Positions 17,871 through 25,711 of a DNA stretch of 64,000 bases are shown here, one piece after another. The notes beneath the pieces are model-generated. The model was not told the DNA's origin. It did no database searches and saw only the letters and a program-made list of their open reading frames with translations. The position numbers and the translations under genes were made by a program. This stretch comes from Halorubrum halophilum (GTDB taxonomy: Archaea; Halobacteriota; Halobacteria; Halobacteriales; Haloferacaceae): assembly GCF_000739595.1 (NCBI RefSeq), contig NZ_BBJP01000012.1, positions 34,411-98,410 on the forward strand. The letters are read 5' to 3'. Every line of letters begins with the position of its first letter. Position 1 is the stretch's first letter.

Positions 17871-18203
17871 ATGACCTTCGTCACGAAACTCTCCTTCGCG
17901 TCCGGCGACCGCGACGTGCTCGCCGAGACCGTTCAGGAGCTCAAATCGACGCTCGAACGCAAGGGCGCGGAGTGTAAGGGCCCGCACGCCACGCCCGCCG
18001 AGACCGTCCGCGTCCCGCTTTATAAGCAGCTCCGCGCCGGCGACGAGTTCTCGCCGTGGAGCTACGACGTGTACAAGCGCTCGATGGAGATCCACGGCGC
18101 GGACGACATCGCCCGCGAGGTCGTCGGCCGCGATTTCCCCGACTCGATCCACGTCGAGGTCGAGGTCGATCAGAAGAAACCGCTCGGCCACCGCCGGGAC
18201 TGA
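17871..18203 (+). CDS. Stand-alone uS10-like ribosomal protein paralogue
   Basis: The 110-residue protein is clearly an S10 (NusE) homologue: FVTKLSFASGDRDVLAETVQ, then KGPHATPAETVRVPLYKQL and RSMEIHGADDIAREVVGRDFP. The usual haloarchaeal S10 gene sits after EF-1alpha; no EF-1alpha is nearby, so this is probably the second, separate S10-family copy (uS10/mL48 family) that many haloarchaea carry. Whether it enters the 30S subunit or has a regulatory role is unknown. It has its own promoter region with a GCGTTTTTAC stretch and is convergent with narK. Confidence 0.85.
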   Translation: MTFVTKLSFASGDRDVLAETVQELKSTLERKGAECKGPHATPAETVRVPLYKQLRAGDEFSPWSYDVYKRSMEIHGADDIAREVVGRDFPDSIHVEVEVDQKKPLGHRRD

Positions 18204-18235
18204 CTTTTAAAAGCCGCCACCGCGCCGCGCGCGGT

Positions 18236-19585
18236 TCAGTCGTCGTCGCCGGTCGCGACGATCCGCTCGCCGGAGACGAACCACCCGTCGTCGTTCGCGC
18301 GCGCCGCGATCTTCGGCTGGAACACCCACGCGGTGAGCCCCAGGATCGGGATCATCGACGCCCCCACGATCGCGTAGCCCACGTGGAGGTTCGGAAGGAA
18401 CGCGGCAGAGAAGGCGAGCGGGTAGACGACCCCGCCGATCGTTCCGATCCCGCCGACGATCCCCGCGACCGATCCCGAGTTGTCGGGGAACATCGCTGGC
18501 ACCTGCGCGAAGATCGCGCCCTCGGAGAACGCGCAGCCGGTGCCGACGAGGAAGCCGGCGACGACGGCGACGTAGATGTTCCCCGTGAGCCCGGCGAGCG
18601 TCATGCCGAACATCGATAACACGACGAACGAGAGCGCGGCGAACGTCCACTGGTTGCGGTACTCCCCCTCGAAGAAGGGGAGGATATCTCGCTCGTTGCG
18701 GGCGACGACGTCGCTGATGTACCCCCCGATAGGCCGTAAGAGTCCGGCGGCGACCGAGAAGGTCGCCGCGAACGACGCGGCGATCACGATGTCGCCCTGG
18801 CCGAACGCCTCGCGGTAGTAGGTCCCGAGCCACCCGTTCATCGCGAGTTCGAGCCCGAAGCTCATCACGTACGCGACGGAGAGGACGACCGCGCCGTAGC
18901 GGGTGGCGATGAACCGCCACTGGTCCCAGCTCACGCCCGCCTTCGTCGCCTCCCGCTTCGCTTCGCTCTTCGCGGCGGCGCCGAAGACGTAGTAGACGAT
19001 CCCGAGCAGCACCGCGAGCACGCCAGTGTAGAAGAACGCCGCCCGCCAGTTCGACGAGGTTGCGAGGAACGCCGAGCCGAAGATCGGGTCGACGTACCCC
19101 TCACCGAAGATCCGCGGCAGGGTGAAGTACGCGCCCAGTCCGGCGCCGGCGTTGCCGATCCCGGCGAAGATCCCCTCTGCGGTCCCGAGGTTCTCCTCCT
19201 CGAACCATTCGGCCACGTGCTGGATGCCGATGACGAAGGTGATCCCCGAGAGCGACGCGACGATCCGGGAGGCCGTGAACACCTCGTACGTCTGTGCGAA
19301 CGCGCTGATGATCGCAAACGCCCCGACCGTCACGAGCGTCACGCCGCCCGTGACGTTCGCCCCGAACCGGTCGGTCAGCGGCCCGATGACGATGCGACCG
19401 AGGGGGACGGCGACGATGGCCGCGCTCGCGACGACACCGAGCTGCTGGACCGAGAGCCCGAACTCGTCGGCGATGCCGCCGGTGAACGGCGCGAACGAGA
19501 ACCAGATCACGAATCCGAGGTTGAACATCGCCGTCGCGAGGATCAGGTTCCGGTACTTCCCGTACAACAGATCCGTCGGCTTCAC
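18236..19585 (-). CDS. narK: Nitrate/nitrite transporter of the NarK (MFS) family
   Basis: The 449-residue protein has about 12 hydrophobic helices. It carries the nitrate-signature glycine motifs of Nar[21 protein letters not shown] near residue 145 and [18 protein letters not shown] near residue 385, plus the MFS loop [16 protein letters not shown]. It imports nitrate (or exchanges nitrate and nitrite) for the nasA and nirA enzymes encoded 1-7 kb away on its upstream side. The start codon is GTG. The long AT-rich upstream region with a dyad (GAGAAT-N8-ATTCTC) suggests regulated transcription. Confidence 0.92.
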   Translation of the reverse strand: MKPTDLLYGKYRNLILATAMFNLGFVIWFSFAPFTGGIADEFGLSVQQLGVVASAAIVAVPLGRIVIGPLTDRFGANVTGGVTLVTVGAFAIISAFAQTYEVFTASRIVASLSGITFVIGIQHVAEWFEEENLGTAEGIFAGIGNAGAGLGAYFTLPRIFGEGYVDPIFGSAFLATSSNWRAAFFYTGVLAVLLGIVYYVFGAAAKSEAKREATKAGVSWDQWRFIATRYGAVVLSVAYVMSFGLELAMNGWLGTYYREAFGQGDIVIAASFAATFSVAAGLLRPIGGYISDVVARNERDILPFFEGEYRNQWTFAALSFVVLSMFGMTLAGLTGNIYVAVVAGFLVGTGCAFSEGAIFAQVPAMFPDNSGSVAGIVGGIGTIGGVVYPLAFSAAFLPNLHVGYAIVGASMIPILGLTAWVFQPKIAARANDDGWFVSGERIVATGDDD

Positions 19586-20054
19586 CGCGAGTCACCTCCG
19601 GTGGAGCGACCGGCGGCACCCGTCGGATCGGGCGTCTCGAACGTCCGATCGACAACCGTCTCGCTCTGGAGTGAACGACTCGACGGAGATCCGGCGGCGT
19701 TGGAACCGAAATCGCCCACCAGATCCGAAATAAATTGTCTGAACATAGTTTTTCTCACGTTTCAACAGCACATCCTGGTTATTAATAAACGAATCGCTCA
19801 ACAAATAGCAAGTATATTCCGAGAATATTGATTCATTCTCAATAACACTCCACACACGTATTTATTCTCTCTTTGAATGGAGAAATTATAAGACGAGCAC
19901 ATTGCTGGGACGATTTTTGAAAAACGACACCCCACACCGGATTCTCGTGATCTGTTTTAATTCTTTAATGGTGATGGAGGATCCGTAATTCTGCTGAAAT
20001 TTAACTCCTCAGAGGTCTTAGGCTGAAACAGTGGTTTGCTGAATACTGCTCCGA
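19586..20054. promoter_or_regulatory. AT-rich regulatory region upstream of narK
   Basis: About 470 bases hold no convincing gene. The part from 19730 to 19980 is strongly AT-rich compared with its surroundings. It contains a dyad GAGAAT-N8-ATTCTC (19821-19840) and an ATATTCCGAGAA box (19814-19825). Its reverse complement, TTCTCGGAATAT, resembles TTCTCGAATAT before the first nasA and TTCTGAATAT before the second. Several TATA-like stretches are present. It probably carries the narK promoter and nitrogen-control sites, but this is inferred from location and shared short sequence. Confidence 0.5.
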
Positions 20055-20498
20055 GCTCGATAGCGGGAGTAGGTATAGCGAGTTGGGTGAGTGGTGGTTT
20101 ATAAGTGATCGAGTGGTGTTGCTGTCGGCTGTTTATAAGCGATCGATAGTGCTGCGGTGAACACTGCCAAAGCCCCAGTCGCTGAGGACGGTGCACGCTC
20201 GCTGCGCTCCTCACTCAGTCGCTACCGCTCCTTCGCTGCGGTGCTTACGTCGCCTGCACCGTCCTCGCCGGCTGCCCCTTTGAGTCCCACCCCACCGCAC
20301 AGCACCGCAGCCTCACACCTCCCCAGCCTCGTCGCTGGCGCCGACGGCGCCAGCGACTCCCTCGCACCGTCGGTGAGCGGCCCATAGGACCGCTCACCGG
20401 GGCGCGCCACCGCATCGTTCTTTATAAGCGATCGTCGCAGTCGCTCATGTCTTTTTAAATACGCTCTTGCCACCACCGATCTGCAACACTCACTCCCG
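20055..20498 (-). repeat. Dispersed structured repeat, copy 1 (long form)
   Basis: This 444-base element matches copy 2 (29851-30310) over nearly its whole length in the opposite orientation. Read on the minus strand it has a TATTTAAAAAG box, a CTTATAAA box (about 20413-20420), hairpin 1 (20371-20383 with 20387-20399, one mismatch), and hairpin 2 (20331-20342 with 20346-20357, 12 perfect pairs). A long-range stem of 20 bases follows (20176-20195 with 20255-20274, 17 Watson-Crick plus 2 G-U). The ends resemble inverted repeats (GCTCGATAGCGGGA at 20055). It begins about 80 bases after the stop of nasA and points the same way. A short open frame inside is not supported as a gene. Confidence 0.85.
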
Positions 20499-20577
20499 TG
20501 TTCTCTCGCTGCTGTGTCTGTATCGACCGCACACGAGACAGGCTCTCGCTCTTTCTGAGGAATCCAACGGGGCCGGA

Positions 20578-22722
20578 TCAGGAGTACGAACTCGTGCCAT
20601 TCGCCTTCCCGCTCCCGGTAAGATCGGTGCTCGTGCGGTCGGGAGCGCTCAGACTGATCGCGCACTGCTTGAGATTCGGCTCGGCCGACTCCGGGTCCGC
20701 GGCGGACAGCGTCAGCTCGTTGGCCGCCGGGTTGTGGACCGGGAGCCAGACGAGCCCCGGCGGCACGTCGGCGTCGGGCGTAACGCTGACCGTCACCGCG
20801 GAGCGACGGGACTCGATCACCGTCTCTCCCCGGTCGAACGCTCGCAGGTGGTCGGCGATCGTCTCGGGGTGCATCCGCGCGGCCGTCGCGCTCTCGTCCC
20901 CGTCGCCGGCGTCGGAACGCGTCCGGACGCCGGTGTTGTACACGTCCGGACGCCGACCGGTGGTGAGCGTGAGCGGGTACTCCGTGTCGATCGGCTCCGG
21001 CACGCCCCGATGAGACGTGTTCGAGAACCGCGCTCGGCCCGAGTCGGTGGGGAACGACCACGGGCTGTCGGCGTCGTTGGCCGTGGTCTCACCCCCGTCC
21101 CCGACGTAGTACCGGTATCCGCCTTCGCCGGTCTCGTCCGGCGCGGGCCACCGGACGGCCAGCTCCTCGGAGAGTCGCTCGTAGGAGATCCCCGAAAGGT
21201 CGGCCGTCGTCCCGCGCGTCAGGGCGCTGAGCTCGTCGAACAGCGCTTCGGGGTCGAGCCGCGTCGACTCGAACAGGTCCGGGACGATGCGGTCGGCGAC
21301 CGCGCCGATGATGTCCACGTCCTGCCGAACGCCGTCCGGCGGCTCGCGCGCCGCCGTGACCCGCGAGACGCGCCGCTCCATGTTCATCACCGTCCCCTCG
21401 GACTCGCCCCACGTCGCCGCCGGCAACACCACATCGGCCAGCTCGACGGTGTCGGACCGGAACGCGTCCTGGGCGATCAGAAACGTGTCGTCGAGGGCGC
21501 TTTCGACGTGATTCGCGTCGGGCATCCCCGCGACCGGGTTCGTCGCCACCGTCCAGCAGACGTCGATGTTGTCCCGCGCCAGCTCGTCGATGATCCGGAC
21601 GAACCCCGGCCCCGACGAGTCGGGGAGTCGGCTCAGGGGAACGCCCCACTCCCTCGCGATCGTCTTCCGATGATCCACGTCGTCGAACGGTCTGTACCCC
21701 GGCCACGACGACTTCGAGGCGCAGACGCGGTTCCCCATCGAGTTCGCCTGCCCGGTCAGCGAAAACGGCCCGCTTCCCGGTCCCAGATTACCGGTGGCCA
21801 GACACAGATCGATCAGCGAGCGGGCGGTTCCCGTCCCTTGGACGCTCTGGTTGACTCCCATCCCCCAGTAGACGAGGGTCCGAGCGTCGAACGCCGCGGC
21901 CAACTCGGAGACGCGCTCGACCGACACCCCGGCCGTCTCGGCCGCGACGGAGATGTCGGGCAACGACCCGACCATGGCCTCGAATCCCTCGGTGTGGTGC
22001 TCGACGAACTCGCGGTCGACGAGGCCGTCCTCGACGGCCCGCGCGAGCATGGCCCGCGCCAGCGCCAGATCGGTCCCCGGCTCCGGTCGGACGTGGAGGT
22101 CGGCGTCGGCAGCCGTCTCGCTCTCGACGGGGTCGACGACAATTAGTTTGCTGTCGTCGTCGCTCGCGCTGTCGGCGATCCACCGGTACAGCACGGGATG
22201 GGCGATCTTCGGATTCGCGCCCCAGATCACGTGGGTCTCGGCGTCGGGGACGTCCTCGTAGGTCGGCGGCGGCGCGTCGCTCCCGAACGCCTGCATGTAC
22301 GCCTGCACCGCTGAGGCCATACAGAGGGTGGTGTTGGCGTCGTAGTACCGGGTACCGAAGCCGCCGCGCGCGAGCTTCCCCAGCGCGTACGCCGCCTCGT
22401 TCGTCTGCTGGCCGCTTCCCAAGACGGCGACGTTGTTGTTCCCCTTCCTGAGCGCCTCGATGATACGCATCGAGACCGTCCCGAGAACGGTGTCCCAGTC
22501 GGCCGGCTGGAGCGTCCCGCCGCGGCGGATCAGCGGTTCGGTCACCCGCTCGCCGCTCGGGTCAACCGTCTCGCGGACCCCGCGGCTGCAGGTCTCTCCC
22601 TCGTTCGTCGGGTGGGCGTCGTCGCCGCGAACGTCGACGAGCCGCCCGCCGGCGCCGCCACGCTGTCGATACCCACAGCCGACCGCACACCGCATACACG
22701 TTGTTGGCTTACGATCAGTCAT
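20578..22722 (-). CDS. nasA: Assimilatory nitrate reductase catalytic subunit, copy 1
   Basis: The 714-residue protein is a molybdopterin oxidoreductase. The N terminus holds a 4Fe-4S motif (CMRCAVGCG and later ETCSRG). The Mo-bis-MGD body contains GSGQQTNEAAYALGKLARG, the Cys-bearing NTTLCMASAV, and WGMGVNQSVQGTGTARSLIDL. A C-terminal MoCo-dinucleotide domain starts near LTLTTGRRPDVYNTGVRTR. Ferredoxin-dependent haloarchaeal and cyanobacterial nitrate reductases have this size and layout. It reduces nitrate to nitrite in the cytoplasm. The gene follows its paralogue by 180 bases of AT-rich DNA with its own TATA-like box, so it can be expressed alone. Confidence 0.88.
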   Translation of the reverse strand: MTDRKPTTCMRCAVGCGYRQRGGAGGRLVDVRGDDAHPTNEGETCSRGVRETVDPSGERVTEPLIRRGGTLQPADWDTVLGTVSMRIIEALRKGNNNVAVLGSGQQTNEAAYALGKLARGGFGTRYYDANTTLCMASAVQAYMQAFGSDAPPPTYEDVPDAETHVIWGANPKIAHPVLYRWIADSASDDDSKLIVVDPVESETAADADLHVRPEPGTDLALARAMLARAVEDGLVDREFVEHHTEGFEAMVGSLPDISVAAETAGVSVERVSELAAAFDARTLVYWGMGVNQSVQGTGTARSLIDLCLATGNLGPGSGPFSLTGQANSMGNRVCASKSSWPGYRPFDDVDHRKTIAREWGVPLSRLPDSSGPGFVRIIDELARDNIDVCWTVATNPVAGMPDANHVESALDDTFLIAQDAFRSDTVELADVVLPAATWGESEGTVMNMERRVSRVTAAREPPDGVRQDVDIIGAVADRIVPDLFESTRLDPEALFDELSALTRGTTADLSGISYERLSEELAVRWPAPDETGEGGYRYYVGDGGETTANDADSPWSFPTDSGRARFSNTSHRGVPEPIDTEYPLTLTTGRRPDVYNTGVRTRSDAGDGDESATAARMHPETIADHLRAFDRGETVIESRRSAVTVSVTPDADVPPGLVWLPVHNPAANELTLSAADPESAEPNLKQCAISLSAPDRTSTDLTGSGKANGTSSYS

Positions 22723-22905
22723 TGTCGATATCGGTTCGGGAACGCCCCGATAAATCTCGTTATTATAGACATTCGTGTTTTGTTCTCGAATATGTTTGGG
22801 CTATTGTTTTTTCTCATTTGGTATAACTCTTTTTTCACACGGACAATAATGTAGTATAAGCGCCGAGACGGTCGGCGTGAGCGCCGACGGAACGGCGGCA
22901 GACCG
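22723..22905. promoter_or_regulatory. AT-rich promoter region between the two nasA genes
   Basis: This 183-base spacer is clearly AT-rich. On the minus strand a TCTATAATAAC TATA-like box lies about 40-45 bases before the downstream nasA start. A TTCTCGAATAT sequence (22783-22793) resembles ones before narK and before the second nasA. The spacer shows that the paralogues are not a tight operon. Confidence 0.5.
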
Positions 22906-25029
22906 TCAGTCGTCCGTCGGAGCGGGCTCGCCGTCCGCGGTGGGCTGTCCCTCGTGGACCAGCGGGTTCGACGGCTGCGGCGCCCGAACGTCGACCGCGC
23001 ACTGTTTGAGGTTCGGCTCGTCGGACTCGGGGTCGACGACCGGGAGCGTGAGGACGTTCACGGCCGGGTGGTGGATCGGCAGCCACACCATCCCCTTCGG
23101 CACGCCGTCGTCCGGGTTGACCGCGATCGTCGCCGATCCCCGGCGCGACGAGACGACCGTCTTCCCGCGGTCGAACGCCTCGATGTACTCCAGCGTGGTC
23201 TCGGGATGGATCCGCGCCATCGGCGGCGCGTCGCTCCCGGCGCTCCCGTCCCCCCGGCTGCGGACGCCGGTGTTGTACGCGTCGGCCTGTCGGCCGGTCG
23301 TGAGGGTCAGCGGGTAGTCGTCGTCAGTCGGCTCCGCGAGGCCGTCGTGGGCGCCCGTCGAGAAGCGCGCGCGACCCGACGGCGTTGGGAACGACCACCC
23401 GTCGGCATCGGCGTAGCGGTAGCCGCCCTCCTCCTCGGGCGACGGGGCGGGCCACCGAACCGCCCGCCCCGCCTCCAGCCGGTCGTACGAGATCCCCGAG
23501 AGGTCCGCCGGCGTCCCCGCCGTCAGCCCGCGCAGTTCGCCGAACACCGATTCCGGCGAGACCGTCGACTGCGGGAACAGCTCCTCGTCGATCGCGGCGC
23601 CGATCGCGACGATGATGTCGAGGTCCTGCTTGATCTTCGGGGAGGTCTCCGTGGCGGCGCGGACCCGCGAGATCCGGCGCTCCATGTTGGTGACGGTCCC
23701 CTCGGACTCGCCCCACGTCGCCGCCGGCAACACCACGTCGGCCAGCTCGACCGTCTCGGTCCGGAACGCGTCCTGCGCGACGAGGAACGTGTCTTCGAGG
23801 GCGCTCTTGACGTGACTCGCGTCCGGCATCCCCGCGACCGGATTCGTCGCCACCGTCCAACACACCTCCGGCGGCCCGTCCGCGACGGCGTCGACGATGC
23901 CGACCGGTCCCGGCCCGGGGTCGTCCGGGAGCCGATCTCGGGGGATGTTCCACGCATCCGCGATGAACTGGCGCTGCTCCGGATCGGTGAACTCGCGTTG
24001 ACCGGGCCACGTCCCCTTCGACGAGCAGACGCGGGTCCCCATCGAGTTCGCCTGTCCGGTCAGCGAGAACGGCCCGCTTCCGGGCCGGAGGTTCCCCGTC
24101 GCGAGACAGAGGTCGATGAGCGCCCGGGAGGTCGCGGTTCCCTGCACGCTCTGGTTGACGCCCATCCCCCAGTACACAAGGGTCGAGTCGGTCATGGCGT
24201 CGGCGACGCGCTCGACCGTCTCGACCGAGACGCCGGCGGTCTCCGCGGCCTCTTCGACCGCGGGTAGCGAGTCGACTGTCGCCTCGAAGCCGGTCGTCGC
24301 CTCGGCGACGAACTCGCGGTCGACGGCGTCGTCGGCGACGATCCGCGCGAGCACAGCCCGAGCGAACGCCAGATCGGTTCCGGGCTCGATCTGCGCGTGG
24401 AGATCCGCGTCGTCGACGGTCTCGCTCTCGACGGGGTCGACGACGATCAGTTCGCTGTCGTCGTCGCTCGCGCTGTCGGCGATCCACCGGTACATCACCG
24501 GGTGTGCCACCGCGGGGTTCGCACCCCAGATCACGTGGGTCTCGGCGTCGGGGATGTCCTCGTAGGTCGGCGGCGGCGCGTCGCTCCCGAACGCCTGGTA
24601 GTAGGCGGTGACGGCCGAGGCCATACAGAGGGTGGTGTTGGCGTCGTAGTACCGGGTGCCGAAGCCGCCGCGCGCGAGCTTCCCCAGCGCGTACGCCGCC
24701 TCGTTCGTCTGCTGGCCGCTTCCCAGCACCGCGACGCCATCCCGCGTCTCGGCGAGGGCGTCCTCGATACGCGAGACGACGGTTCCGATCGCCGTCTCCC
24801 AACTGGTGGGGATGAGGTTCCCGTCTTCCCTGATAAGGGGACGCGTCAGCCACTCCCCGTTGGGGTCCGCGGTCTCGTTGATCCCGCGCTGACAGGCGAG
24901 GCCGCGGTTGACCGGGTGTGACGCGTCGCCCCGGACGGTGTCGAGGCCGTAGTTGTTGGTGTACCCCTGCTGCAGGTGGCCGCAGCCGACCGCACACCGC
25001 ATACACGTCGTCGGCGTCCACTCACTCAT
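22906..25029 (-). CDS. nasA: Assimilatory nitrate reductase catalytic subunit, copy 2 (tandem paralogue)
   Basis: The 707-residue protein has the same plan as its downstream neighbour: CMRCAVGCGHLQQGY Fe-S motif, GSGQQTNEAAYALGKLARG, NTTLCMASAV, WGMGVNQSVQGTATSRALIDL, and a C-terminal domain with LTLTTGRQADAYNTGVRSR. Long stretches in the Mo-domain are nearly identical to copy 1, while N and C ends differ more. The frame is open 33 codons further upstream, but MSEWTPTTCM aligns with the start of the paralogue. It should reduce nitrate with ferredoxin; one copy may prefer another oxyanion or condition. The gene is divergent from nirA. Confidence 0.88.
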   Translation of the reverse strand: MSEWTPTTCMRCAVGCGHLQQGYTNNYGLDTVRGDASHPVNRGLACQRGINETADPNGEWLTRPLIREDGNLIPTSWETAIGTVVSRIEDALAETRDGVAVLGSGQQTNEAAYALGKLARGGFGTRYYDANTTLCMASAVTAYYQAFGSDAPPPTYEDIPDAETHVIWGANPAVAHPVMYRWIADSASDDDSELIVVDPVESETVDDADLHAQIEPGTDLAFARAVLARIVADDAVDREFVAEATTGFEATVDSLPAVEEAAETAGVSVETVERVADAMTDSTLVYWGMGVNQSVQGTATSRALIDLCLATGNLRPGSGPFSLTGQANSMGTRVCSSKGTWPGQREFTDPEQRQFIADAWNIPRDRLPDDPGPGPVGIVDAVADGPPEVCWTVATNPVAGMPDASHVKSALEDTFLVAQDAFRTETVELADVVLPAATWGESEGTVTNMERRISRVRAATETSPKIKQDLDIIVAIGAAIDEELFPQSTVSPESVFGELRGLTAGTPADLSGISYDRLEAGRAVRWPAPSPEEEGGYRYADADGWSFPTPSGRARFSTGAHDGLAEPTDDDYPLTLTTGRQADAYNTGVRSRGDGSAGSDAPPMARIHPETTLEYIEAFDRGKTVVSSRRGSATIAVNPDDGVPKGMVWLPIHHPAVNVLTLPVVDPESDEPNLKQCAVDVRAPQPSNPLVHEGQPTADGEPAPTDD

Positions 25030-25711
25030 CGGCGGGGACACCTCTCGGAGACGGTTCCGCGCCGCGCTGGAGCGACCGATCCGCCAGCGGTTCCGATCCG
25101 TGACCGGTCCGAAATAGGTGGCCCGCACACGTAGTGTCGCATCAGTTTGTTTCTGAATATCACATACCCAATCAGCAGTATAATTGTTTTGGTATGGCCA
25201 ACTTAGCGGTGTTTCAAAAATAAATGTCCATCTATTAGCTGTATTTCTAAATAAACACGCGCATGCTTGGGCAGGCGTTCGTCGCCCATGTACGCGTCGC
25301 CCACGGACACACGCGGGGGACCCGAACCGACAACCCTGATACGCTCGTCCGGATCACACCTTCGCGCCGCGTCGAACGCCTTCAAGCCGCTCCGAGGCAC
25401 CTCCGACCCGCGCCGGGTAACTTCCGACCCGTCCGGATGAATTTCCGACTCGCATCGATCCGCGAAGGCCATTTGTATTTGTGAACTTCTGGCTGGCTTC
25501 GGTACTACATATATAATTTCTCTCTCCATAGAGAGAAATGTACCCTGCTCAGACGGCCGCCTTTTCGATCGCGCCGTTATCAGACATATTTTGTGATTTT
25601 ATAAAAAGCGAAGTATTTTATGCTATCCTATGAAGTTCTAACCGAGATGGCCCACCATTCGGCCAATATAAATGCAGTAGAGTTGTACACCACTGACGAG
25701 GGTGATCGGTA
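25030..25711. promoter_or_regulatory. Divergent control region between nasA copy 2 and nirA
   Basis: About 680 bases hold no gene I can support. Features from left to right: TTCTGAATAT (25151-25160); a GC-richer island (about 25260-25480) with three near-identical decamers CTCCGACCCG, TTCCGACCCG and TTCCGACTCG at 25401, 25422 and 25443, exactly 21 bases apart; and a TATATAAT box next to a perfect 9-base dyad TTTCTCTCT-CCAT-AGAGAGAAA (25517-25538). An AATATAAATG TATA-like box (about 25668-25677) lies some 40 bases before nirA. The layout fits a strongly regulated promoter region. Confidence 0.55.

Noticed and set aside
20157..20387. Open frame in repeat copy 1 whose product resembles a frame in copy 2 (SLRSSLSRYRSFAAVL)
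   Set aside because: The similarity follows from DNA homology of the repeat. The paired arms vary together to keep stems, the frame is not kept in copies 3 and 4, and no domain is visible.
20467..22146. 559-codon plus-strand frame across nasA
   Set aside because: Arg/Gly/Val-rich shadow without domains. The minus-strand nitrate reductase explains the region fully.
25203..25529. 108-codon minus-strand frame upstream of nirA with SE-x-x-x-x-G heptads
   Set aside because: The heptads are just the 21-base DNA repeats read in frame. No family is recognised and the frame spans two AT-rich ends typical of control DNA.
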